Part shown: piece by piece, positions 22,021 through 35,172 of the stretch
Position numbering within the stretch: position 1 is the first letter of the stretch
Layout of the letters: every line of letters starts with the position of its first letter
Origin: Dermatemys mawii
Taxonomy: Eukaryota > Chordata > Testudines > Dermatemydidae
Direction of reading: 5' to 3'
NCBI GenBank assembly: GCA_007922305.1
Contig: ML677342.1
Coordinates: forward strand, 434,001-498,000
Length of the DNA stretch: 64,000 nucleotides
The notes under the pieces: model-generated
What the model was told of the DNA's origin: nothing
What the model saw: the letters and a program-made list of their open reading frames with translations, nothing else
Database searches by the model: none
Program-made: the position numbers and the translations under genes

Positions 22021-22596
22021 TAGTATATAGTACATAGTCTTGTTGAAGTGTCATACAACTACTGTGTACTTTTAAGATAAGGAATACTGGAGAGAACTGA
22101 AACATTGTTTTTCATTTTTCCTCCAGCTATAATTAAACCACCAGTGCATGAATGTATATGCCTGGTATTTGGAATGCTGCAGAGTTAGAGTTTTGAAAAT
22201 AATTCTCCCATCATTAAGCCTCCTCATGGCATTTTGTGAGAATTGCTTGAAAAGAAGAAAACCTATTATGTGCATATTCAAAAAATGGAAGTGCAATGTC
22301 TCTTTTAAACAATGACTTCATCCATTTTGCTCAGCTCTGTATCCTACAAATTTGCATCATGACAAGTATTTCTGATAATAAATTGTAAAATGTATCTGAG
22401 ATTAAATTTTGTCATTAAAGCAGGCATTACTGAGCTATTTGGCAACAACCCTGTTGCTCAAAGTGATCTAACTTGTGAAATTGGAATTATTCTACTTTAA
22501 TATTGGTTTAACAGTCAGAAAAATATTGCTTTTTTCTAATGAAAACTTCTGATGTAGAAAGTAACGTTCCACAGATTTTTTTAACACACATATTTA

Positions 22597-22714
22597 GGAT
22601 GACCAGATGTACCGATTTTTATGGGGACAGTCCTGATTTTTGGATATTTTTTATGTAGGCTCCCATTACCCTCCTACCCCATCCCGATTTTTCACATTTG
22701 CTGTCTGGTTACTC
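22597..22714 (+). mobile_element. 118-bp TA-flanked MITE (mariner-like), copy 1
   Basis: The inverted termini GGATGACCAGA and TCTGGTTACTC are bounded by TA on each side (22595-22596 and 22715-22716), as for Tc1/mariner-derived MITEs. The interior CCGATTTTTATGGGGACAG matches copy 2 at 53335-53454 in the opposite orientation. Confidence 0.8.
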
Positions 22715-25700
22715 TATACATACTCAAACACAGACATATATTGTGCTAGTCAATATTCAGGAAGAATAACCATCCATTACACAGCAAAATCTAAATTCCT
22801 CATAATCCTCATAAATTACTTCATAACACAGCATGGTTTCTTCATTCAAACAGGATCTTTACCTTATGGGATAGAAATTGAATGTGAGAGAGGACGGGAG
22901 TGCATAAATTGGCTGGCTCATAGCCTCTTCCAGATTCAGTGGATTATGACAGTAGCAACAGGAAGACCTGCTGTTATGTTAGATCTTCAATTCCATTTAC
23001 TTTTTATATACAGTATTATTTTAGCAAAAGGGACAATTTCATTCTTCCATTCAAACTGTGATCACCGAATACCAGCCATTTTGAAGATGGTCTGAGACCT
23101 TCATTATTCTACTTTGTAATTTTGAGGGTGGAATTTCTTATTAAAAATAGCATGCCAAGCTATGCATATTTGAGTAGAGTTCTAGCAAAGTTACACTAAA
23201 AAAGTTTGTATCACTTTAAGGGAAAGAGGACCTACCAACTTAATGCTGGTTCATAAGAATGCTTCAATTACTTAAAGATTCAAGGTGCAATATATCTTGT
23301 GTTCTGCTTCCACATTATTTACTTATTTCTTTTATTTATACACAGCGATTTTAAAAACATATTTCATTCCAATTAAACCATAATCTTGGGGCATTCTTTT
23401 AAAAGATCTTGTAACAATGAGGGTAGTTTTCAGGGAATTTAATGTAGATGAGATTTAAGAGACAGTTAATTATAGAAGAGATATAAGGCAAAACTTTTCT
23501 CTTATTTACCCTATGCAACTTCATAGGCAAAATGTGGTCCTTATAAAATAATTATTCAAATAACACTCCCACAGTAAGTAAAGAGAGTGGATGGTCTGTA
23601 GTGTTTGAGTAAATAATTTTCCTTTATACTCTGCCATCTGTATTGGTACAGTATACTTTACTTTGGAATAGGACTGAAATTTTTGGAGTATCTGCAAACA
23701 TAGTTTAATAGTTACAAATACTGGAGTTAGAAGTACTGTGTTTCAGGATGTCATAAGTTCAGAAACATCCTTAGGTTCCCTGGGTAGGGTATTCCTATGC
23801 TACTGACCTGAAAGATAATGCACTAGGAGCTCTGCAACTTTTACACTATTGTTTGGCAGTGGAGATTAGTCCTGGTACTCATGCTTCCTGCAAGGATTAT
23901 GTTCCTCTCTTCTGCCCCTCAGCAAACATTTTCAGTAATTATGAACCTGTGAACTATAATATTGTTTGATGCATTTGTGATGCAGATTACAAAACCTGAT
24001 ATGAGCTTTTGCTCCCCAAACCAGAAGGATTTGGAGTATCATGGCAGCTAAATATTGTGTGTCGAAAGAAGGTGAGGCTTTAAGTGTTAACTTTTGATGG
24101 CCTATATTGAGTATTGGAGGGAGCCACAGCCTTTTATCTCATTTGAGAAATGTTGAGGTGTTGCAGTACTGTGTTGTAGGGAAAGGTGGTTTTGGAGGTT
24201 TGGAGTTAGTCCCGCAAGTGGTGAAAATATTTTTAGGAATGTTTATATTCTTATCTGTGCTAACAAATGTGTGATACAAAATGTGGAACGCTGAAAACAT
24301 CAAGCAGTATTGATTCAAGAATAGGGTTCCCAGTCTTTGTAGCTTAGAAATACCCAAAAGAGAGGTGAGCCACACCCAGTCTTGCACACACTAACTCTCC
24401 TCTCCAATGCTATCAAGCACTCTGTCTGGTGTATCTGCCTGAGAGAAGCTCTGATGGGATGCAATGTTCAAAATACTGACTGGTGAGAGGATCTTCAGAT
24501 TTTCAGCTGATGTATCCAGTTTCCTCACGTAAAAGCATGTGCCTTTCTAAAATACAGATGATCTGTGAAAGCATATTAGGTACTGGGGAAAGTGAGATGG
24601 TATAAAGTATGTAAAATTATGCCAAATATTCTACACATTTCCAATATTTATTCTAGGAGAAAGAAGAGATCTTAGCTTAAAGGAGATTCAGTATACTATT
24701 GGTGTAAGCACATTCACAACGAATTATTGAAATATTAAAGTATCATGAATAGAAATTGTAGTTCTATAGTTTTTAGGGCAATTTTAACTATAAAAGCTGT
24801 TTTTCTTGAGTTGCTTTCCAGAAAAGGATCCTAAATATATATTAGTTGCCATAGCACTAGTTCCAACAATTCTAAATCAGAAAATCTTGAGTATTTGCTG
24901 TGTAGTGCCAATAATGTCCTTTGCTTACATGAATAATGCAGTTTGAATCATTTGTCATTGTGCAGACTGACAGTTGGGATAATCAATGCAAGGAAGTGAA
25001 GAGCTGAAAAAATGAAATATGAGAAGCACTAGAAAAATGCTATTTCTAATTACAAAAAATCAAGCAGCACTGTATGAATGATTTTATACTATTAATTGCT
25101 ATATGTAAAAAATCTAATTAGAAAAATTGAGTCCTAAAATTAGCTTTAAAATTACCTGAGTGGTGTTTGAATAAAGCTTGTTGGGTTTTTTAACTCACTG
25201 CATTTGTTTATGATAAATATTTTTTTTGTAAAGTGTAATGTAAAGCAAGGTGTATATATATATATATTTTACAGCTGCATGCATACTGACTTAAAAGCAT
25301 ATCGGTGTGCCTCTTGTAAACTTGTGTCCTGTATCATGGTCATTTGTGCTACTGTGCATGCGTGAGATTTTTCTAGCTCTTTCTTTAGCAAAGTTCAATG
25401 CACAGATTTCATCACTGGAGAACTTACAAAGTAACTGTAAATTCATTTGAGCTGCATGTTCCATTATATTTTCTAGAACTATAAGCTGCTTGGCTAATGT
25501 TAGAAGATTAAATAAAATAAAATAAAAGCTAAAAATCCTCAAATATACAAATTTACAAGGATGTTACTAACGAATGCAAATAAAACCCGTGGTATTGATT
25601 TTGTTTCTGAAGTGATTTATCCCAAATGATGATGCATAATCTCAGTTTGATTTTAGAAAAAATATACCCATTGTTAAAATGTAGTTGATTTGTTTGTCCC

Positions 25701-26081
25701 CTTGAATTCTGTCATGTTTTGCCTCTGTAATATTTATTTATCCGCCTAAAGGTTAACAATATCACAGAAAAAGAGAATGAAAGAGTGGAATGGGTCCAGG
25801 TCATAAAATGCAGCTCATCTATCAGTCTGTTTTGTGCTATGCATTTATTTTATTGACTTCTAAGGAAAGTTGATCGGATTGTTATTGCTACAACTTGAAA
25901 CTTGTACTGCAGAAGCCTATGTAAATACTGATAAGCTCAAACGTACAAGCATGTGTTTCTGTAGCTAGAATACAAAATAAAGTTCTCAGAGATGGAATAG
26001 TATTAGATTTCTATCTGATTTAGACTTGGGGCCCAATTTTCTCCTCACTTAGGGTATGATCCAAAACACACTGTATTCAGT

Positions 26082-26300
26082 GGGTGGCAGTGTGGTACAG
26101 TGACTAGGACTCAGGAAATCTGAGTTCTAGTCTTGGCTCTGCAATTGACCCAGTGTGACCTTAGTCAAGTTACTTAATTTCTGTATGCCTCAGTTTTCCT
26201 ATTTATAAAAATAAAGGTAATGATACTTACCCAATATTGTTAAGCTCTTTGACATCTGTGGATGAAAAGTGCTTGCTAAGATTTGAATATTATTTATTGA
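26082..26300 (+). mobile_element. MIR-like SINE
   Basis: The core CAGGAAATCTGAGTTCTAGTC, then GACCTTAGTCAAGTTACTTAA and CCTCAGTTTTCCTATTTATAA, is the typical tRNA-derived CORE-SINE/MIR sequence. It is ancient and diverged, and lies in the plus orientation. Confidence 0.8.
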
Positions 26301-27960
26301 GGACAGAATTTGGCTCTTTAGGTTTAACCTATCCTTAGTAGCTTAAATAAATACACAAGGGTTAACCATTTTTCTTCCAGTTTTCCAGAGAAACAAGGTT
26401 ATGTTTTTAGTATGGAAAAGTCTCATTTATTTTAAGATAATCAATAACATACATTTCCTCCCCTGCCCTCCACTTTTTTCCTCTATGCAGCATTTTTATT
26501 TCCTGATGGTGAAGTCTCATATTTTAAATTTCTTTTCAGACCACCTGAAAAAGAAAGTGAGCAAAATTAAGCATAGTGCACAATTTTCTTATTTTGCAAG
26601 GGACAAAAAGAGTTTCAGTGGAATTTAATGCCATTTTATTTGTTCACACTAAATGAAAACTTACATTGATAAAGTAACATTAACCTTTTTATGAATATAA
26701 GGTACACAACTTAATTGCTCAAGTAAAATGCTTAATGTGGCAGTTGGAACTCAGCTAAATTGTCCCTCAGCATCCTGACCAGTAGAATCTGCCCTGTTCA
26801 TGATTAAAAATTTGTGTCCATACTAGTTCCGCCCTCAGAATGACAGCAAATGAGTCTTGGGAATGCTAAATTTTGGCAGATTATTCAGGTAATCTCATGT
26901 GGGCCTCTTTGTTTAAAAAGAAGTCAGAATAAATATCATAATTTTGTAAGATGAATGCCAGAAAGTGTAGTGTGCCAATAATGAAAGGTTATTGGAGACC
27001 ATCAGTTCTTTAGCAGTTTTAGTATATGACATCCTGGCTAGACCCTTGACACCTTAGAAAACCTATTGCTTCTCAGTGCTGTGGATAAAATTTAACTCTA
27101 AAAAAGGCAGAAAGTGACCAGTGCTTCATAACACCACAACTAAATTTTGAGAATGTTCTAATTTCTTAGCAGCAGAAAATAAAATCCAGAAAAATTTCAA
27201 TTCGCCAAAGTCTCTTGAGCAGCCAACGAGTGCTTGGTGCAAGTCTGGAGATGGGCAGAGGACAACTTCTTTAAGCAGACATTGTGTTCACCTGATCCTA
27301 GGATTAGCAGGCACTAGCCTGGACCCTGGAGCAAGGAAGATCAAACTAAAGGCTGCTCTATCTTATGCCATCTGCCATTGGTGGCCAGGGATTAGCCAGA
27401 CACACGGGAGCCCCAGTCACACACACCTTTTCCCCGATCACATCCCCAGCAGCACTAGCTAATAGGAGGGCAGTATTAAAGATTCTATAGTGTTACACAC
27501 CAGGCAGAGATGACATTATGCAAGAGGTATTCACCTGTGGCAGTATCGGCTGTACAAAGGAGCTAGAGTACTCTAAAGTACTGGAGTATGTGTTCCCAAA
27601 ATTCAAAGCTTATTACTTAAGTGATCAGTCAAAAATTGCAATTGCTTTTGAAATAATTGATTTTTATTGCTTTATCCACTTCCCTCCTTTTTTTATTTTA
27701 GACATTCTTCTCATTCATTTCCCTAACTTCAAAAAAAAAAAAAAAGGAGGAAAACCAATTCTTCTGAAGGGTTTGCTTGAGTATGAGAGATGGTTCTAGT
27801 TGCTTTGATTTCAGTCTTGTGTAGTTGTCATTGGAATATATTTGTTGTCACTACAGTTGCTTTGGTTAAATGTGGATTGTCTCTTTGGAAGACAGTTAGC
27901 CTCCTTTTTTCTATGTCTGTCAGAGTAAAAGGTAATTAAAATGCTTTATTTCATTTACAG

Positions 27961-27999
27961 ACCATGCTAATGAGGAAGAGTTGGAAAAGATCAAGTAAG
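27961..27999 (+). CDS. MCTP1: MCTP1 coding exon d: 39-bp linker micro-exon
   Basis: A very short exon of 13 codons (TMLMRKSWKRSSK), preceded by CATTTACAG at 27952-27960 and followed by GTAATT from 28000. It is phase 0 on both sides and so could be skipped without breaking the frame. The segment is strongly basic and links C2 domains 1 and 2. The match to the remembered human MCTP1 linker is nearly exact, which is why so short an exon can be called with confidence. Splicing in this region is reported as variable in mammals. Confidence 0.93.
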
Positions 28000-29194
28000 G
28001 TAATTCTTAGCATGTGGTCATTTAGCATTATTTTTTTAGAAGAATGATATTTCATACTAAATATCTCTCTTGGCATTGCAAATCATGACACAGGATTTAT
28101 TGTCTAGGAAGTTATAATTTTATATAATTTTGGGGGCAACTGATTGAGCCTTTTCAGGAATAAGGAAACTACTCAAGTGTGTTTTTACAATATTTTAACT
28201 TGTCTAAAATTCATCCAAACACTTCCAGTTATTTATGTAATTGGCAACCATGGCAGTGTTTTCCCTAACATTGGTAACCTATCATGTATAGGATTTTTTC
28301 TTTTGTATACAACAGGGCCAAAAAATAAAAATTCATATGCTAAGTTGACAGATATGTGAGGGTTTCTGTCCCCCAATATCGCTTTGACTATTTTTTAAAA
28401 TTTGCTTTTAATTGACTGAAATTATGCTTGCAAATGTTTGTAGCTTGATAGTTCTAAGGAATTAAATCCTCTAAGCACAGAACAGACACAGGATAAGCAA
28501 AAGTCAAGTTTTCCTACTGTACAGTGCACTTCAACAATGTGCCTCAACCGTTATTTTGAGGGACCAGGTCAGGGAGTAACAAGTGGCAGCTGAGTAGGCC
28601 TATCACCAAGGCAGTCAGATGTTGACCTTTCTGCTAACACTCTCCACAATAATGTAAGCAGTTATGGTTGTGTATGCAATGTACACATCTGGCTACTAAG
28701 ACTTTGACTGAGATTGCTAACACCAAACAAATTTAAGTTTTACATATTTTATGTGCATGTTTCTGTAAAGTTAGTGCACACTTTTGAAAGTGTTTGTTGC
28801 TTTTTTTAGGAGCTGATACCACAGAAGTACAGTATGCCTTCTGAGGAAGCATATACTGTGTATAGTATAGGTACTGCTCTTGAGTTTTATTCCTTTTTAT
28901 TTATGTAACTTTAAAAAAAGTAGGAAAACCAGTCCAAGATTTGAAATTAACTGCAAAGTCTGATTTTGAGATTAGCTGTTTGTTCTGTAAATTCCTTCAA
29001 ACATATTAGCTGCCCAAGGGCAAGTCTTATTTTTATTTTAAATGGTTTATTTTTCTAGTATACAAACAAACTTAACTATAGTGTCATTGCAGAAGGCAAT
29101 TCTATATTATATACTCAATGGAAAATGCTTAAATCAATCTTTTTATCATTTAATCATATTTAAAGTACAGAACTAGGGTTGCAAGTTCCTGATT

Positions 29195-29385
29195 TCTGTT
29201 TCTGGTGCTCACATAAACTTCCTATGTAAGATTAAGCAGGCCACTTGTCTTCTCTCTTTTTTTTTCCAAATTTGTAAAATGAAGATGATAGGTAATTATC
29301 TCTCAGAAGTGTGATGAACAATAATTCATTGATGTTTATATAAAATGTTGAGCTTGGATGGAAGATGCTATGGAAGTATGATTAT
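29195..29385 (+). mobile_element. Decayed MIR-like SINE
   Basis: The order of blocks (GGCCACTTGTCTTCTCTC, T-tract, AAATTTGTAAAATGAAGATG, then GATGTTTATATAAAATG and GATGCTATGGAAGTATGAT) follows a MIR core and 3' region. It is heavily mutated. Confidence 0.5.
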
Positions 29386-32300
29386 TAATTTAAGCATTTT
29401 CCAGCAATTTCCATAATACACAGGGAACTCGGATTGGAGTTTTTCTGAAATGCTAATGAAATGTTGCAGGGCTGGTGAAACACACTGGTTTATGTATCCT
29501 GCAAATGAAGCTTTAACTTCTGATGTTGTTGTACCATCATTCTAGTGGGACTTCCCTAGTTCGAAAAGCAATTTCTCATGCTTTATCTGCATTTGATGAT
29601 GGACAGTTGGCAGCCTTGATAATCCAAAATGCTTGATGATATCATAGTTAAGAATTCTCCAAAATGTTCTGCCTATATGATTTTTTTTGTATTCACTTTC
29701 ATGTTAGAGTCATTTAACAGCAATTCATTTAAGAGTTACAGCTCTCACTGATAGGCATATAAAAAGGTTTGGTACATACAGAATGTATTAATTTAGATAT
29801 TTTAATCATGTGTCTATGATTCACTGAAGTCAGATTCACTGGAGTTCAAATACATACACATGTTTCTACCGCATTTATGATAAATTGCATATCCATGTGA
29901 TACACTGCATTTATTGTGCATCTTAGACTATTTCACTTGCACTCTGTCCATTAATCCATCTTCAAGGGTACTATTTCTACAATTGCAAACCTCTGAGCAA
30001 CTTCAAACAGCTGCCTTTTTAAATTAAAAAAAACAAACTGTACTAAAGATGTATTTTTATCTGCACAAATATAAAATTTCTTCCCAAAATTGCAATAATC
30101 TGAGATTCAGGATGGATCAATACTAAATGAAGTATCACTGAGGTTTAAAGAATGTCTGGAAATAGGTACTTTATATTATTGTGTAGGAAGGAAATCTTCT
30201 CCACCCCCTCTTCAGTGGGACACAGTACTTATTTGTGGACCTACGAGCTTGAGATTTCAGACCCTAAGATCATGATATGATTTATTAGAAAAGCTATTAC
30301 AAATAACTTTTAGGTGTATCTAAAGTGCATTAAGTACATTTTTAACCTTCCAAGGTCTTTTCAGTTGCACCTGTAGTAAGGGAATCTGGCTTTAGAGATT
30401 GTAGGGTATAAATTGTTTTTATAAACTCCCTAAAACATTCTAAAATTGTTTTTCAGTAATTAATTGTAGTAATTTGTACTTATGAAAGTCATTACTATGT
30501 CTATATGGTAAAACCCACAGTACTAGCTTTTCAAGTTGTTTCCAGCATAAAATAGTGTGATACAACTATTAATATAATTAGAGCTTTCATGAACAAAGAA
30601 CATCAACTTGAATTGGTTGGTTATGAAAAGTCATTGGAAAAATAGATTAATTCCCAGTTCTTCTCCATCCAAAGGGAAGATGATGTCAAGCCCTTTAGTA
30701 AAATGTTGGCTGACTTTCAATGAGTAAGAGATGCAAATGAAACAATCTTTTGCCTTTATAACTTTTTATACTCCTATAACATGCAGTGCTATTTGGAAAA
30801 GGATACAAACATCTCCTCTGTATTATTGAGGCTGAAGGAAGTAGTAATCACAGAGAGAAATGTGTGGCGTTGTTTTTTTAATGTAGTATTTATCCTTTTT
30901 GTACAAGATGATGGCATTCCCGTTGCTTAAATATTCACTCAGCGTTTTCTTCATCTTGACTTCCATTGATGAGGTTTCTTTCTTTTTCACCCATACTGCC
31001 GATAGGTTTGTTTGTTTTTTCAAAAGAAATCTTATTACTCTGGCACTCACATAATGTGAGATTCGGTTTTGTTTTGTGTTGAAATCAAAAGGATGAATAG
31101 TAAGCTTGTGACCAAACAGTAAATTAACTTCAGTATTGATTTTTATGTCATCCAGAGCAAATGTGTTACCTGCCCAAAACCAAACATCGTCTGATCATCA
31201 TAAGAAACAGGAAGGGATAAAAATCTGCAAAACAAAAATATGTTTCTATTGCAAAATGTTGGATTATTAGTGTTTACTCACACTAGTAATTGCTAATTTT
31301 ACAGACACTACTCCTACTCCGAGATATAATTTATATCTTTAAGACTCAAATTTATTATTAAAAAACAGAAGGGGTTGAAAAGTAATTTTACCCGCATTCA
31401 GCAATCGTTGGGGATTTTTTTTGTGTGTGTAGACTTGGAAAAGCTAGACTCTTTCCTCATGATTATCTCTTTAACAAAGCTGTATTTTATTTAAAAATGC
31501 AGTCTGCTCTCATGAAGAACATAGGGATGCCTGTAAATTTTATGAATATTATACTTCTATCCATTTGTTTGTTATGGTAGTTTTTGCTATATGTATACAA
31601 GGGGTTAATTTAAGCTGAAGTTGCTTGTATCTATGCAAGCAGGGGGCCCAGAGCTTCAACTAGCCTTTACCAACCCATAAAGGACAATGCAAAGTTGCTT
31701 TTGAAGTTTTACCTCTGACTGGGTGGAGTCCAACAGAATCAGAAATGGGAAAAAGTGTAAAAACGATCTTTGGAGAGTAGAAGGGCAGTTTCTTAAGGAC
31801 AGGGCAGAAAGTGAGGCAGGATCTGATGGGGAAGTGGAGACAGCCTAGAAGTTTATATTGCTTTTTTAGTAGGCAGATTTACACTTTGTGTTCCTGAGCA
31901 CCACTTACATAAGGGACCCCGTAAACATGAAAGTAGATTGACTGAGTTAGAAAACATCTATCAGTGGGACGATCTCTGAACCAGGCAATTTTTCAAGAGA
32001 TTGCTTGAAAGTTCCAACATCTGAATATATATTTTTCAGCAATATCATCAAATTGCAAGATATCACTATTCTTTTACCAAGAGACATATTAAAAAGCAGT
32101 AATGAATGAGCTATCTTGAGTGGCCTCCTCTGCTACTTTATGCATCTTACCAGTTCCCTTTCTATTAAAGTGGGTAATGAATGCACTTTTGGGGTTAATC
32201 CTTTGTCACTGATTTCAGTGGGGCCAGGATACCTGAGCAATACATAAAACTTTTGAATTTAGTGATGTTCTGGAAAAAATTTGGACCACAAGATAGAGCT

Positions 32301-33084
32301 CCACCTTTTCCTACAAGAAGTTCTCTCTCTTGGTGTTAGTACCAGCTCCTTCATGGGATATATATCTTCTTGTATCAAACTTTTGTACTCCAGGGGAGTA
32401 GTCCTTCATCATTTAGCTTCAAATTCCTTAAATTGCAGAATAGCTTAATCCACCTAGCAAATTCAGTGCTATACCAGAGGCATTCACAGAGCCCACTAAT
32501 CCTTTACACCCATTGAGAATCTAGTCCAGGCTACGTACAATGTCACTTTATTTTCTTACTGTTATGCTACAGGTCTTAACAGCAGTTATGTCCACACATA
32601 GTCTCAGAGCTGGGAGCAATCTAGCTGGAAACTTACTGCTGCATTTTTCATGGCATTGCTTACATAGTGGAGTCAATTTATAAGGGAATTTTCCATTTCA
32701 CGGTATTTTATTCTTGCCATTTTGTCCTTAAAGAGGATTCAAGAAGTCAAAACTGATTATTCTCTACTTTCATCTCTGACAGAGGTCAAACGCTTCTTTC
32801 TACTGGAGATAAAATTGAGTACATTTGATTTTGAAAATCAGGGATTTAATCCCACTTTAAGGCTAGTCCTAGTTCAATGGCCACATTCTTAACAGAGAAG
32901 ACCAGCATGTCCAGCAAAGGTAGCATTCAAAGTGGCAACATTGACCAACATCCAAACCTGGAAGCTGACCCTACAAGCTGCCCTATATAGAATTTTTCAG
33001 GAATATGATGCTCCAAGCCATGGTTCTGCCTTAATCCTGCCAATATTGTCTCTCTTTTTTGTCTGTTAGTGTTCATATTGTGAT

Positions 33085-33680
33085 ACAGCATGGCCAGAGG
33101 GCAGCAAAAAAGTGTTAGAGGAGAGCCTTATTCCCTGTAGAGGGAAGAAAGTTTTCTGTAAGTTGGTTGGAGCACCTGCAGCCAGTTAAGGCACCTGAAG
33201 CCAATTAGAGCACCTGAAGGCAGTCACCTGATAAAACCCCCCTGCTTCAATCAGACAGGGAAAGGAGTTGAAGCAGAGTGGATTGGTGTTGGAGCAGAGA
33301 GCCATTTGAAGGAGTTGAAACAGAGTGTTTGGTGTTGGAGCAGAGAGCAGTTTGGAAGGAAGCAGAAGAGAGTTTGGAGAAGAGCTGCAGTGAGCTAAGA
33401 CCAAGGTCCTAGGTAATGGGACAACTGGCTTGTGCAGAAGGAGGGCAGGAAGCACCACAAGCTGAAGGGTAGGAGAGGGAAGTAGCCCAGGGGAAGGAAT
33501 CACTAGTTCAAGTGGTTTACCACTATTCTTAGGGCCCCCGGGCAGGGACCCAGATAGAGAGTGGGCCCGGGTCCCTCCCTCTCCACTCTCCTCCTCTTGG
33601 TTACTAGTGGGCAGTTAATACCCTGTTCAGGGGCAAGAAATGGTGTCCTGAAAACTCCCTGCCCCCAAAGAGAAAGCACG
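33085..33680 (+). mobile_element. LTR-like repeat
   Basis: The sequence contains GGCCAGAGGGCAGCA, GCCTTATTCCCTGTAG, a triplicated 'GCACCTG(A/C)AG(C/G)CA(G/A)TTA' block and GGATTGGTGTTGGAGCAGAG (and a near repeat). I recall the same order from turtle LTR elements. Exact ends were not found, and the minus-strand ORFs here are not genes. Confidence 0.4.
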
Positions 33681-34199
33681 GGACTCATCATAATAGTGCT
33701 GGCAATTTGCCACAATATGCTGATCTCCTCGCTTATATTTTTACTACTGGCTGCCCCAAATAATTTAATCATTGGGCACACCAGCTCAATAGAAAACAGA
33801 AAATTTTGACTGATCTATCGATTTCTCTTTTCTGAGAAAGGCATGTTCAGTGAACTGTCTTTCCTTGTTCCTTTGTATATGAATGTTTTCTACAGTTGGA
33901 TTTACAGTATTGTAAAGTAAATCCAAAAAATATCCAATTAGCTGCTCCACTCAGAAGATACCTGACATAAAGCTGTTCCATTTATTCTTGCTGAAGTTAA
34001 CCAATTACTAGTCATAGAATGCTTTGAAAAAATCTCTGAAAGGGACCTCCAGGCTGAGCCCACATATGACTGTTACAATATATTTTATTATTTCTGCCTC
34101 TGGCATGACCAAAGTGGGGGGCCTACCTCACATGCAGGTTACAGACCCAAAATAATTGGACCAGTATAAGGATAAAGCGCACAAACCAGCATAAGAATA

Positions 34200-34320
34200 A
34201 CTGTTAGACAAATGCCTTTCAGGGATGGATTGCATAATACTTAGCCCTGCCATGAGTGCAGGGGACTGGACTAGATGACCTCTAGAGGTCCGTTACAGTC
34301 CTATGATTCTATTACTCTAA
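34200..34320 (+). mobile_element. CR1 LINE 3' tail
   Basis: GGGGACTGGACTAGATGACCT followed by CTAGAGGTCCGTTACAGTCC and ATGATTCTATTA is the CR1 end sequence. It is 5'-truncated. Confidence 0.75.
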
Positions 34321-34929
34321 TTTCCATATCATCTAGGGTCAGCTGATAATTCACGGAATTCAAATGACTGATTGTGTGCAGGGTGTTGTAATGATTTAGA
34401 AATAGGCAAAATAGTCACCCTGGATGTTGGCAGTGAGAGAGAAGTACAATTAATTGCTATTGGAACAGTGGTCTAAATCCTCCTGTGCTGGAGTCAGAGA
34501 ATGGGCTTTTTTAATGCGAATACAGTATGTCTATCCTTTCTGCTAATTTCGCTTATGAAGCCATGGTATAGGAATGATTAACATCAGTGTCTAAAAAGTA
34601 AGCTTCACAACAAGCAACTGAGAAGGTCTCCATTTAATTCTGGCATATGATAGTGTTACCTTGCATGCAGTGTGCAATGTCTGCACCAGGTTACATATCC
34701 AAATTTGAGTAAACTAGAACATTAGATTAACAACAATGATTATAGAAGTCAAACTAGTGTTTACCATTAAAAAGTCTGAATCTTCCAGCACTAACCAGAC
34801 AATGTTAGGTTTATTTTAAGCTTAGAATAGGATATGTCTGTGGTAACTTACAACAGTTGCCAGATGTTAACTTGATAATTACTTCAACTTTATAATATTA
34901 TAAACACTCTTAAAGGCCCTGACTCAGGA

Positions 34930-35172
34930 CTGATACACACCTAAAATGTAAGCTGACCTGTCACCATTGCAGTTAGGTCAACCTAACCAACAAAGGAGAT
35001 GTAGCTACTGTAGAATTCTTCTAAAAACCTGGTTGTTGCCTGTCCTGGGGATGGACTTACTACAGTGAATTTACTACAGAAACCCCTTCCATCTCTGTAA
35101 CAAGCATCTACTACACTACAGTGCTATGGCGATATAGCTGCAGTGCCTCTTGTAGTGTAGACAAACCCTCAG
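34930..35172 (+). mobile_element. Harbinger-like MITE remnant
   Basis: The right end GCGATATAGCTGCAGTGCC then TTGTAGTGTAGACAAACCCT is the typical end of turtle MITEs whose left end starts with a 'gtctacac' block. The left end is degraded. Confidence 0.4.

Larger units (their letters stand above)
19891..27960 (+). other. MCTP1: MCTP1 intron between exons c and d
   Basis: 8.1 kb, AT-rich. Recognisable content is limited to a foldback element at 21810-22020, a TA-flanked MITE at 22597-22714, a MIR-like SINE at 26082-26300 and a small (TA)n run near 25252-25270. The rest (19900-21790, 22720-26080 and 26310-27950) shows nothing I can name. The longest ORFs here are chance openings in AT-rich DNA. 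Confidence 0.8.

Noticed and set aside
22640..23095. 151-codon ORF on the plus strand
   Set aside because: It starts inside the TA-flanked MITE, has no recognisable domain, and is AT-rich with irregular composition. It is a chance opening.
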